52,995 nt of DNA from Myxococcales bacterium. Lineage in GTDB: Bacteria; Myxococcota_A; Polyangia; Polyangiales; Polyangiaceae. Made by a program: the position numbers and the translations under genes. Numbering within the stretch: the first letter of the stretch is position 1; every line of letters starts with the position of its first letter. Of the stretch, positions 41,383-49,890 are shown piece after piece. A model generated the notes under the pieces. It made no database searches and was not told the DNA's origin. It saw only the letters and a program-made list of their open reading frames with translations. The stretch covers positions 1 through 52,995 of the forward strand of contig JAHFDY010000004.1 in NCBI GenBank assembly GCA_023248735.1, in the 5' to 3' direction.

Positions 41383-43020
41383 TCATGGCAATTCGACGAG
41401 CTCAATGCTCCTAGCGGCGAGCGAACTGTTCACTTCGAGTCCGCCGTTGACACTCACGCCCGTTTGTTCGGTCCGGGGCACACTGGTGATGAGTGCGGAC
41501 ATTGCGCCATCATCGACGCGGTAACCTTTGTCCGATTGGGTTGCGACGACAGTTTGCGCGGTCTGAGGGGGCGCATATGAAGTAAACTTACCTGACGATG
41601 CGCCGTTGGTTACTCGAAGCGTGAAAGCGATTGCAGTGTCAGTGTCGTTGGTAACTATCGCGTACTTTTTCCCGTTCGCTGTTCCCGACAATGTCACGAC
41701 CGTTCCCGTTGCCGTGGTGGATGCATCGCACTTCGACAACGCGCACACTTGCGCCGCGTAGCGCGTTCCGCCGCGCAGTTTCGAGTGCGCCCACAGGCTC
41801 CACGCCGCTGGTCGCAGCGTGACGGCACCTGGTTTGGACTTGTCGACCGAGATGGGCGACATTGGCGGCACGCCCGCGTAGAAATTGCTCACTTCGATGT
41901 TGTATGCGGTGTCCTGCATGAGCGTCAGCATGCCGCTGATGTACGACTGCAGTTGGGGCGTCGCGTAGAACGTTTCTCCGCATGTCTGGCCGAGTCCGAT
42001 GTTCCACTCGGTGATGTGCATGGGCTTCGTCGCGAGGCCCTCAGCATCGATTTCAGCTCTCACTCGCTTCAGGAATGTTTCGCCGCTAAGGAGCGTCGCC
42101 GTCGCGCATTTGTCATAAGAGTGCACCGAAAAAAAATCGAGTCGCTCTGCGGATACGGCTGTGATGAAGCCGTTCGCCGTCGACGACCCTGTCTTCACCT
42201 TGGTGAGATAGTTCGTCGTAAATCCCGGTCCTCCGACGGTGACCGTCTTGCCGGCAGCGATGGCGGCGGCGCGAACTCCGTCGCTCGTTGCGTTGAAAAG
42301 CGAAAAGAAATCCGCTTTTGCGCCAACCCAGAAGAAGCCGTCGGGCTCGTTGAACACTTCGACGTATTGCGGCTCGACCTTGATCGCACCCGGCGCGAAC
42401 GTGCCAATAACGTGCTTGTAGATGTTCGTCGCTACCTTGGCCCAGCTGGCCGTGTCACCCACGTCGTTCACACCGTTGTAGTTGTGTCCGAGCCTCACGT
42501 AGGCCTTCCCGCCCGATGCGACGATCGCGGACAGCGCTCTGTCGAGTTCGTCGAACCTGTAATTGGCAATATCGTTGACCTTCGATGCGTCGTTTACGGT
42601 CCACTTGAGATGAGGCACACCGCCGCTCGTGTCGGCGGTGCACGTCGTCACAGCAACGGGGGTGCCCGACGCGTAGTCCTCAATTTTTGCGTCCTTGTAG
42701 ATGGCGCACAGATCGATGGCGCCATCGTGCAGCCTGACTTGCGAGACGCCGAGAGCCTTGTAGACAGCAGACAGATCGTATTGGTTGCCGCCCGATTTCG
42801 CATCGCTTGTCTGAGGCGCCTTGTTCACACCGACGACATCGCGCACGTTGCCCGCGCTGGACGCAAGATCGACGGTGACAACGACGCTCGCTGTCACATG
42901 CATCGCATCGGCTGCGTCGATTGGCGCTACTGCATCACTCTGCGCGTCGTTCGGACTGCCGGTTGGCGCGTCGCAACCCACGAGCACAAACAGCAGGGCG
43001 GCGCTCGAGCGTGCGTTCAT
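41383..43020 (-). CDS. Secreted clan GH-A glycoside hydrolase, GH39-like lipoprotein
   Basis: A 545-residue exported enzyme. The signal peptide ends in FVLVGC (Cys15) and a short Asp/Ala-rich linker follows. Residues about 40-360 form a TIM barrel with the clan GH-A layout: the acid/base glutamate in VFNEPDGFFW (Glu225) and the nucleophile in ITEWN (Glu338). Barrel elements like SQVRLHDGAID, VRLGHNYNG and FFSVHSYDK resemble beta-xylosidases of family GH39. A C-terminal beta-sandwich follows. It probably attacks xylan-type or related polysaccharides outside the cell, which fits a soil predator or saprophyte. It is convergent with def; the short helical gene upstream is 63 bp away on the same strand. 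Confidence 0.8.
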   Translation of the reverse strand: MNARSSAALLFVLVGCDAPTGSPNDAQSDAVAPIDAADAMHVTASVVVTVDLASSAGNVRDVVGVNKAPQTSDAKSGGNQYDLSAVYKALGVSQVRLHDGAIDLCAIYKDAKIEDYASGTPVAVTTCTADTSGGVPHLKWTVNDASKVNDIANYRFDELDRALSAIVASGGKAYVRLGHNYNGVNDVGDTASWAKVATNIYKHVIGTFAPGAIKVEPQYVEVFNEPDGFFWVGAKADFFSLFNATSDGVRAAAIAAGKTVTVGGPGFTTNYLTKVKTGSSTANGFITAVSAERLDFFSVHSYDKCATATLLSGETFLKRVRAEIDAEGLATKPMHITEWNIGLGQTCGETFYATPQLQSYISGMLTLMQDTAYNIEVSNFYAGVPPMSPISVDKSKPGAVTLRPAAWSLWAHSKLRGGTRYAAQVCALSKCDASTTATGTVVTLSGTANGKKYAIVTNDTDTAIAFTLRVTNGASSGKFTSYAPPQTAQTVVATQSDKGYRVDDGAMSALITSVPRTEQTGVSVNGGLEVNSSLAARSIELVELP

Positions 43021-43083
43021 GCCGGAAGTGAACCACACGAACGCGGGTGGGGCTTCGCGAAAATGCGGCATTTGCGCTCTCGA

Positions 43084-43335
43084 CTACGCGCTATGCTCGC
43101 GACCCAGCTCCATGACGTCGACGTTGAGCTCGAGAACCAACTTTACGAGGGCAGACCGTTGCTCGTCGCTCGGCGGCGCGTGATTCCAGGCCTGCGTCGC
43201 ACGCTCATAAGTGCGCGCACGGGTGCGAAGTTCACGCACGCGCGGTGTCGAAGGCAGTTCGCGCAACCGCTCGAGGCTGTCGTTGAGCGATTGCTCAACG
43301 ATCGACAGGCGGGTCGACGCATGGACTTGAGGCAT
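43084..43335 (-). CDS. Small helical protein of unknown function
   Basis: An 83-residue soluble protein predicted to be two or three helices, with regular Leu/Glu/Arg spacing (VEQSLNDSLERLRELPST, RVRELRTRARTYERATQ, RSALVKLVLELNVDVMELG). There is no signal peptide or motif. I judge it real because its codon use and helix pattern fit a protein and it fills the gap between the glycosidase gene and the M16 protease gene. It is upstream of and co-oriented with the glycosidase gene and divergent from the protease gene. The ATG at 43335 is chosen; the preceding GTG (43338) is possible. Confidence 0.55.
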   Translation of the reverse strand: MPQVHASTRLSIVEQSLNDSLERLRELPSTPRVRELRTRARTYERATQAWNHAPPSDEQRSALVKLVLELNVDVMELGREHSA

Positions 43336-43436
43336 CACAACTCAGGGGGAACGGTACATCCTCGACAAAAGTTTCGTCTAATTGGCGGCGGTCTTGGCTT
43401 CAGGTTCGGGCCCAATGTGTGCAAAAGTCTCTACCA

Positions 43437-44810
43437 ATGAAATTCTCGCGCTTTGCAGGCTCCTTGGTCGCAGCCGCCCTCGTTTCTCTCGGCGCAGCTG
43501 CCGCGCCGCCTGGCCTGCCCGGAGCGAAGTACACTCTGCCAAACGGCCTCGAAGTGATCCTTCACGAGGACCATCGCATCCCCACGGTGACCGTCAATGT
43601 TTGGTACCACGTTGGCTCGAAGGACGAAGACCCCCACCGTAACGGATTCGCCCACCTCTTCGAGCACGTCATGTTTCAAGGTTCCAAGCACGTTGGCGAA
43701 GACCTGTACTTCAAGTACCTCGAGCGCGCGGGCGCATCGTCAATTAACGGAACGACTAACACTGACCGCACGAACTACTTCGAGACGGTACCTGCGAATC
43801 AGCTTGAACTTGCCTTGTGGCTTGAGAGCGATCGCATGGGATTCCTTCTCGACCACGCTGACGACAAGACGTTCAAGAGTCAGCGCGAAGTCGTCAAAAA
43901 TGAGCGGCGTCAGAACTACGAGAATGCTCCCTACGGTCTCGTCAACAAGACCATCGTCGAACATCTCTACCCAACCGAACATCCCTATTACCGCACGACC
44001 ATCGGAACGCCCGAAGATCTTGATGCAGCCACGATCGAAGACGTGCGCGCGTTCTTTAAGAAGTGGTACCTGCCCAACAATGCATCGTTGACGATCGCTG
44101 GCGATATCGATCCGGTGAAAGTAAAGACGCTTGTCGAAAAGTACTTTGGCGAGATCGCGAAGGGCGAGCTTCCGCCTAGAAGGGCGGTGCCCGGCGTCAA
44201 GCTGGATCACGACGTGAGGTTGACGCTTGAAGCGGACGTTGAGCTTGGTCGCGTATCGATGACCTGGCCCACGCCCAAAATGTACGGCGTGGGCGACGCA
44301 GAGCTCGACCTCCTCTCACACGTACTCTCGGGCGGGAAGACGAGTCGGTTGTACAAGGCGCTCGTATATGACGCCCGCATTGCGACCGACGTGAGCGCGC
44401 ACCAATCGTCGGCGCAGCTTGGCTCGCGTTTCGACATTGGGATTACGCTCGCGCCGGGGAAGGCCGCTGACGACGCTGTCAAGTTGGTTGACAGTGAGCT
44501 TAGGCGGTTAGTGGCCATGGCCCCAAATGGCGACGAAGTGACGCGTGCGAAGGTCTCGACGCGAAGTTCGCTGCTCTTCGCGCTCGAGAAGCAGTCGTCG
44601 CGCGCCGACATGCTGAACCACTACAATCAGGTCGCGGGTCGTCCCGATTACTTTAACGATGACCTTTCGCGCTACGAGGCTGTTACGGCTCAAGCGATCA
44701 TGGAGGCGGCGAAAAAGTGGCTTCCGCTTGATCGGCGCATCTTGACGGTAGTGGTGCCAACGAAGGGCGCTCCGGTGGCGGGTCGCTTGGTTTCGGGAGG
44801 TGAAAAGTGA
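43437..44810 (+). CDS. M16 family zinc peptidase, active subunit
   Basis: A 457-residue exported peptidase with a signal peptide (MKFSRFAGSLVAAALVSLGAAAA). The M16 inverted zinc motif is intact: HLFEH (His73, Glu76, His77) and the distal Glu near 151-156 (EVVKNERRQN). Other markers are LPNGLEVILHEDHRIPTVTV, FEHVMFQGSKHVG and the C-domain NNASLTIAGDIDPVKV. M16B enzymes are heterodimers of an active and an inactive subunit that degrade short peptides in the periplasm. The next gene overlaps the stop codon (GTGA) and encodes the inactive partner. The ATG at 43437 is favoured over a GTG at 43419. Confidence 0.93.
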   Translation: MKFSRFAGSLVAAALVSLGAAAAPPGLPGAKYTLPNGLEVILHEDHRIPTVTVNVWYHVGSKDEDPHRNGFAHLFEHVMFQGSKHVGEDLYFKYLERAGASSINGTTNTDRTNYFETVPANQLELALWLESDRMGFLLDHADDKTFKSQREVVKNERRQNYENAPYGLVNKTIVEHLYPTEHPYYRTTIGTPEDLDAATIEDVRAFFKKWYLPNNASLTIAGDIDPVKVKTLVEKYFGEIAKGELPPRRAVPGVKLDHDVRLTLEADVELGRVSMTWPTPKMYGVGDAELDLLSHVLSGGKTSRLYKALVYDARIATDVSAHQSSAQLGSRFDIGITLAPGKAADDAVKLVDSELRRLVAMAPNGDEVTRAKVSTRSSLLFALEKQSSRADMLNHYNQVAGRPDYFNDDLSRYEAVTAQAIMEAAKKWLPLDRRILTVVVPTKGAPVAGRLVSGGEK

Positions 44811-46378
44811 AGCGCGTCATTGTTGCATGGGCGGCTACCGTTTCCCTCGTTGCGTGCGGAGAGTACCCACAACCGGTCGTGCCTATTCCGCCGTTGACCT
44901 CCGAGATTCCCAGCGCTTCGGGTGCCGCGTTTCGCGCAGAACCGGGGGACGATTCGTTTCGAGCGAGCGCCCCAAAGCCTGGTGATGCCGTAAAGGTCGA
45001 CGCGCCTGTGCCTGAAGTGTTCACGCTCAGGAGCGGCATCAAGGTGTACCTGATCGAGCGCCATGACTTGCCGATTGTGAGCGTGCGCTTGGCGTCGAAG
45101 AGGTCGGGTGCTTGGTACGACTGCAACGGACCGACCAAGGACTGCGCACATCCGGCGGCGGGGGCGCGCGCGTTTGCTGTTGCGATGCTTGAGCAGGGGA
45201 CGAAGAGCTACAACGCGTTGCAGATGAGCGATGCGTTTGAGGCTATCGGGGCGCAGCATGGCACGTGGGCCGACTGGGACAGCACGGGCGTGTTCATCAA
45301 GGTGACGGCTGACCAGTTGGGCAAGGGTCTTGACCTTATGGCAGAGGTGGCTCTGCGTCCCACATTCCCCAAGGCCGAGTTTGATCGCCTGCGTGTACGA
45401 AGGCTTGCGTCTGCCCGTGCCGAAAAGGACAGTCTTTCCGCGATGGCCGCGAACGCGATTGCCCATTCGGTTTTCGATCCGGGCGCCAGCGACCATTACT
45501 CTCTCTCCGGATCGCCCGCCGAACTTGAGGCGCTGAAAATTGACCAAGTCGAACGAGCCTATCGCGACGCGTTCACCCCCAACCTACTCGGATTCCTCAT
45601 CGCGGGGGACGTAACCCGTGCGGCGATCACGCCGATGCTCGAGGCGCGGTTTGCCATACCGCGAAGTGGTTTTCACGACAAACCGGCCCAACGCAAGTCT
45701 GGAAGTGGCGTCGTACGGGCGCGGGCAATTGTCCTCGTCGACAAGCCCGCCGCAACGCAATCGTACGTTGCTCTCGCGCTTCTCGGCCCCGACGCGCACA
45801 CGACCGATCGGGACGCGCTCGCGCTCATGAACGTGATTCTCGGTGGCAGCTTTTCGAGTCGCGTGAACATGAACCTGCGCGAAAAAAACGCTTACACATA
45901 TGGTGCGCGGTCGCGTTTTTCGATGCGGCAATGGTCAGGTCTCTTTACCGTCGGTGGCAACATGGTGGCCGACAAGACCGGAGCTGCCGTGGTCGAGTTA
46001 CTCGCCGAGTTCGACAAGATTCAAGCGGAGCCAGCGACAGAGTCAGAACTAACCGATGCGCGCGAGTCGATCTTAATGGCATTGCCCGGCCGCATGGAGA
46101 GCGTGATGGAACTTGGCAGCATGGCGGCCGATTTGTTCATCTATGGTTACAAAGAGGACGAGCTTCGTACATTGCCCGACCGTCTCGCAAAGGTGACTAT
46201 CGCCGACATTCAACGCGTCGCGAAGCAGCACCTGAATAAGGACCTTCACATCGTGATCGTTGGCGATAAAGCGAAAGTGTTGCCCCAACTTGAGTCTGTG
46301 AAAGGGCCGAGGGGAGAGACGCTTCCGATCGCCGAGCTCGACCCGTGGGGTAAACCTCTTCAGGAGAACGTCAAGTGA
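44807..46378 (+). CDS. M16 family protein, inactive partner subunit, lipoprotein
   Basis: A 523-residue M16-fold protein with lipoprotein signal (SLVACGE, Cys17). Where active M16 peptidases have H-x-x-E-H, it has Phe123-x-x-Ala126-Met127, so the zinc site is destroyed. The second domain still has the M16 substrate-binding elements NMNLREKNAYTYGARSRF (an R/Y pair) and typical N- and C-half repetition. This is the usual inactive subunit of an M16B heterodimer, here anchored to a membrane and translationally coupled to the active subunit (GTGA overlap). The start is a GTG and its stop overlaps the amidase start. Confidence 0.9.
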   Translation: MKRVIVAWAATVSLVACGEYPQPVVPIPPLTSEIPSASGAAFRAEPGDDSFRASAPKPGDAVKVDAPVPEVFTLRSGIKVYLIERHDLPIVSVRLASKRSGAWYDCNGPTKDCAHPAAGARAFAVAMLEQGTKSYNALQMSDAFEAIGAQHGTWADWDSTGVFIKVTADQLGKGLDLMAEVALRPTFPKAEFDRLRVRRLASARAEKDSLSAMAANAIAHSVFDPGASDHYSLSGSPAELEALKIDQVERAYRDAFTPNLLGFLIAGDVTRAAITPMLEARFAIPRSGFHDKPAQRKSGSGVVRARAIVLVDKPAATQSYVALALLGPDAHTTDRDALALMNVILGGSFSSRVNMNLREKNAYTYGARSRFSMRQWSGLFTVGGNMVADKTGAAVVELLAEFDKIQAEPATESELTDARESILMALPGRMESVMELGSMAADLFIYGYKEDELRTLPDRLAKVTIADIQRVAKQHLNKDLHIVIVGDKAKVLPQLESVKGPRGETLPIAELDPWGKPLQENVK

Positions 46379-47940
46379 CGGAACTACATGCGCTCTCGGT
46401 TGCCGATTTGTCTGCGTTACTTGACCGCGGAGAAACTTCCTCTGTCGAGATCGTGGACGCGCTGCTCTCGCGCATCGATCGCCACAACGGACGCATCCTG
46501 GCGCTGTGCCAAGTATTCCACGAGGCAGCGCGTGATCGTGCCAAGATACTCGACGCGGAGCGCAACGGTGGGAAGGTGCGCAGCGCGCTCCACGGCATCC
46601 CCGTCAGTGTGAAAGAGTGCTTCGACATCGCGGGTGAGGCGACGACTCTTGGTATCGAGAGCTGGCGAAGTCGACGCGCCAAAAATAGCGCAGCTATGGT
46701 TACGTTGCTCGAAGAAGCTGGCGCCATTGTGGTTGGCCGCGGCAACCTTTCGCAGACCATGCTGTACCCCGAAGCGCGCAATCCCGTGTACGGCCAAACG
46801 CAAAACCCGTGGAGCGCTGATCATTCGCCCGGTGGCTCGTCGGGTGGCGATGCAGCGGCTGTCGCAGCCGGATTCGTCCCCCTTGCGGTCGGGAGTGACA
46901 TCGGGGGGTCGATCCGCGTCCCCGCCCATTTTTGCGGCATCTCGGGCATCAAGCCGACGCTCGACCGATTGCCCGGTCGCGGGCAACGCACCGCCTTAGC
47001 GGGACAGGAAGTCGTGCGCAGTCAGAGCGGACCGTTGGCGCGAACGGTAAATGATCTTGACCTATTTTTTGGCGCGATATCGACTGCGCGCGCGACGGAA
47101 CTCGATGGGCGGACGCCACCGATTGCCTGGCGTTCGTGTCACGGTGAAAAGCTCCAGGGCATTCGCGTTGGCATGTACAACTACGACGGTACCTTCAAGG
47201 TGTCCGATGCGATTGCCCGTGCGGTTGGGCGCGCCGCGGATGCCCTTCGGGGCAGTGGAGTTACCGTAGTTCCCTTCGAGCCGCCGGAGGTCGCAAAGTT
47301 GCTCGACACGTATATGGCCGCTGTGAGCGCCGACGGTGGACTAACGCTCCTCGCATCGCTCGCTGACGGTGACATGATCGATCCCGTTCTGCGTCCGCTG
47401 ATGCGCCTCGTGAAGCTGCCAGCGCTTGCGCGCCGCGCGTTGCGACGGGGGCTATACGCAACTGGCGAGGTCCGAACGGCCCGCGTCGTGGCGTCGCTCG
47501 GAGAAAAGACCGTGGCGCGGTTATGGGAACTCACGGATGAAGTGCGGCAGTATCGGTTTCGCTTGCTTGACGCGATGGATCAGGCCGAAGTCGATGCGCT
47601 CCTGTGCCCGGCGTTTCCGACCCCCGCGTTTGGGCATGAGGGAGCCGACGGCTTCGCATCGGCGCTGAGCTATTCGATCCTATTCAATGCAACACAACTA
47701 CCTGCTGGGTCGGTTCCCGTGACACGCGTTCGCGCGAGTGAATTGAGGCGGACCTATCCGACCGATCGGCTCGACAAACGCGCCGTTAGCATCGACGCAA
47801 ACAGCGTTTCACTTCCGGTGGGCGTGCAAGTAGCGGGCAAGCCTTGGCAAGAGGGGCTGGTGCTTGCACTCATGGCGGCGATCGAGACGAGCTGTCGCGC
47901 AGACCACGAGTTTCCGTTCACGCCCGTAGCGCTCCCCTGA
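46375..47940 (+). CDS. Amidase signature enzyme
   Basis: A 521-residue amidase (AS family, Ser-cisSer-Lys triad). The catalytic lysine is Lys80 in HGIPVSVKECFD, and the Gly/Ser-rich core SPGGSSGGDAAAVAAG with SDIGGSIRVPA contains the cis-Ser (Ser155) and nucleophile Ser179. The family includes fatty-acid-amide hydrolases and acylamidases; the sequence YDGTFKVSDAIARAVGRAADAL and the long C-terminal part resemble the eukaryote-like FAAH group, but substrate prediction is weak. No signal peptide. It starts at a GTG overlapping the M16 gene stop (GTGA), so the three genes are translated as a unit. Confidence 0.93.
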   Translation: MTELHALSVADLSALLDRGETSSVEIVDALLSRIDRHNGRILALCQVFHEAARDRAKILDAERNGGKVRSALHGIPVSVKECFDIAGEATTLGIESWRSRRAKNSAAMVTLLEEAGAIVVGRGNLSQTMLYPEARNPVYGQTQNPWSADHSPGGSSGGDAAAVAAGFVPLAVGSDIGGSIRVPAHFCGISGIKPTLDRLPGRGQRTALAGQEVVRSQSGPLARTVNDLDLFFGAISTARATELDGRTPPIAWRSCHGEKLQGIRVGMYNYDGTFKVSDAIARAVGRAADALRGSGVTVVPFEPPEVAKLLDTYMAAVSADGGLTLLASLADGDMIDPVLRPLMRLVKLPALARRALRRGLYATGEVRTARVVASLGEKTVARLWELTDEVRQYRFRLLDAMDQAEVDALLCPAFPTPAFGHEGADGFASALSYSILFNATQLPAGSVPVTRVRASELRRTYPTDRLDKRAVSIDANSVSLPVGVQVAGKPWQEGLVLALMAAIETSCRADHEFPFTPVALP

Positions 47941-47991
47941 GGGATCGATCGCGCGCTTTGGCTTTTTTGATCGTGTTACCCTCGGCCGCGC

Positions 47992-49161
47992 ATGTCGGCA
48001 CGCCCCTTACCGCAGCGCCTCTTCGATCTTGGTCGCGCGCTCGATGCGCAGTTTCTAGGGAAGGAAGAGACGATTCGATTGCTCCTGATTGCCGTGCTCG
48101 CAGGCGAGCACGCGGTGCTCATCGGCCCTCCCGGCACGGCAAAGAGCGCGCTTCTCCGTGCGTTCGCGCAGTCGCTCCAAGCGCAGTATTTTGAGTATTT
48201 GCTGACGCGTTTCACTGAGCCGAACGAGATCTTCGGGCCAGTTGATATCGCCGAGTTTCGACAAGGAAGGTATGTCAGACGTACCGAGAGCATGCTGCCA
48301 GAGGCCGAGATCGTTTTTCTCGACGAGGTCTTCAAGAGCAACTCTGCGATCCTGAACGCCTTACTCACCCTGCTCAACGAGCGTCGATATACGAGCGGTG
48401 GCAAGGTCTACAAATGCCCGCTCATCAGCGCGTTTGGAGCATCAAACGAGGTTCCTGCAGACGAGAGTCTGACGGCGGTATTCGATCGATTTCTGTTACG
48501 AATACGCAGCGAAAATCTGGACGCCTACCATTTTCAGGAATTGCTGGCGCGCGGCTTTGCCCAAGAAGTGCGCGTCATGATCGACGCGCCGCCTCCAGCT
48601 GCGCTAACCACCGCTTCGGAGATCGTGCAGGCCCGAAAGTGGCTCGCGCAGAACGCAAAGTTCAACGATGCGTTCTACGCCGAATACAAGAGCCTCATTT
48701 TTCAGATCCGTGCCGAAGGCGTGACCGTTTCCGATCGCCGTGTCGTCAAGATGCTTAAGCTCTTTGCAGCGAGCGCGTTTCTTGATGGTCGAACCGAGCC
48801 TGACGCAAGCGATCTGTTCATCTTGAAGCACACTTGGAACAATCAGGACCAAGCGACAATTCTCGAGTCGCTCGTGAATCCCGTGCTCGAGGCCTACTAT
48901 CGCGAGCGCCCGGATCGAAAGCGCGTAGGCGCGGTCGGTGTAGGGATCGAGGCGCTGGCAGCGGAGATCGATCGCGTTCGTCAGGTGCTAACGGGTGGCG
49001 CCGCGCTGAGCGACGTCCAGATGTTCACGCAACTCAAGGTCCTCCGTGAAATCAAGGCCCAGCTTTCGGTGTCGCCCGATCCGCGTGCGGGAGAACTCGT
49101 CAAGCGCATTGATCAGTTGCTCGAAGCCGCGTTCCGGAGCGGTCGCTTTGCACAGCTCTGA
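47992..49161 (+). CDS. MoxR-family AAA+ ATPase (RavA-like)
   Basis: A 389-residue AAA+ protein of the MoxR clade. The Walker A motif is GPPGTAKSA (45-53), Walker B is EIVFLDEVFK (106-115), and sensor 1/arginine-finger regions are SAFGASNEVPADES and FDRFLLRIR. Phrases FEYLLTRFTEPNEIFGPVDI and NALLTLLNERRYTSGGKV match E. coli RavA strongly, but it is shorter (389 against about 500) and lacks the C-terminal LARA-like part. RavA normally works with a VWA-domain protein, ViaA; none is adjacent. The start is an ATG. The gene lies between the amidase and tsaB with a 6-nt gap to tsaB. Confidence 0.93.
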   Translation: MSARPLPQRLFDLGRALDAQFLGKEETIRLLLIAVLAGEHAVLIGPPGTAKSALLRAFAQSLQAQYFEYLLTRFTEPNEIFGPVDIAEFRQGRYVRRTESMLPEAEIVFLDEVFKSNSAILNALLTLLNERRYTSGGKVYKCPLISAFGASNEVPADESLTAVFDRFLLRIRSENLDAYHFQELLARGFAQEVRVMIDAPPPAALTTASEIVQARKWLAQNAKFNDAFYAEYKSLIFQIRAEGVTVSDRRVVKMLKLFAASAFLDGRTEPDASDLFILKHTWNNQDQATILESLVNPVLEAYYRERPDRKRVGAVGVGIEALAAEIDRVRQVLTGGAALSDVQMFTQLKVLREIKAQLSVSPDPRAGELVKRIDQLLEAAFRSGRFAQL

Positions 49162-49167
49162 TCGCAG

Positions 49168-49809
49168 ATGATTCGCATTTGCGCTCTCGATACGTCTAGC
49201 GCAGTCGGCACCTTTGCGTTGGCGGAGGCATCGGACGACGACGTTCGCGTTATTTTGGAGCGCGAGCAGCGTACCTCGAACGCCCACGGTGAATCGATCT
49301 TGCCCCTCATCGATGCTGCGTGCCGCGACCTCGAGTGGTCTCCTTGGTCGATCAATCGCTTTGTCGTTGGCGTCGGTCCCGGCTCGTTTACGGGAACGCG
49401 CATCGCGACGTCGCTGGTTTTGGGCATCGTCATGGCCACGAGCGCTGAGGCCGTCGCCGTCAGTTCGTTCGAAGTGCTCTCTGCCAATGAGGCCAACGCG
49501 ATCGTGTTCATCGATGCGATGAAGGGCGACCGGTACGCGCAGACGTGGCGACATGGTCAACCAAGTGAGCCAGTCTATTTGCCTGCGGCTGCGATCGAAG
49601 CGTGGACGCGAACTGAGGTCGGTACAGCAGGGCCACCACTTACGCTTGTGGGTGACGTACCTGATTTCGCGGAGCTGCCCGTGCGGGTCGTACGCCGTCC
49701 ATTGGTGAGGGCGATCGAAATGATCGCGATTGGGTTGCGCAAGCCGCCTTCGATGGTGCTCGAGCCTCTCTATGTAAGGGAGGCAGATATTCACGTGAAG
49801 ACGAAGTGA
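49168..49809 (+). CDS. tsaB: tRNA threonylcarbamoyladenosine biosynthesis protein TsaB
   Basis: A 213-residue ASKHA-fold protein required, with TsaD and TsaE, for t6A37 modification of ANN-reading tRNAs. The N-terminal ICALDTSSAVGTFAL strand-turn and the VVGVGPGSFTGTRI motif (about residues 67-80) are the diagnostic signature. FIDAMKGDRYAQTWR and a C-terminal EPLYVREADI-type end are typical. TsaB lacks the metal-binding histidines of TsaD. Length is normal (about 220). It lies 6 nt after the RavA-like gene and 81 nt before the next coding start. Confidence 0.93.
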   Translation: MIRICALDTSSAVGTFALAEASDDDVRVILEREQRTSNAHGESILPLIDAACRDLEWSPWSINRFVVGVGPGSFTGTRIATSLVLGIVMATSAEAVAVSSFEVLSANEANAIVFIDAMKGDRYAQTWRHGQPSEPVYLPAAAIEAWTRTEVGTAGPPLTLVGDVPDFAELPVRVVRRPLVRAIEMIAIGLRKPPSMVLEPLYVREADIHVKTK

Positions 49810-49890
49810 GTGTCGCGAGCTGACGGCCCGTGACGATAAGCAAATTGTCTTTTGTCTCTGGGGCGGCACATTGATCTATCCTTTCGTGCG

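Noticed and set aside
41749-43440. Plus-strand 563-residue frame opposite the glycosidase gene
   Set aside because: Very Arg/Val-rich composition without domain order; the minus strand carries the signal peptide and both GH-A catalytic motifs.
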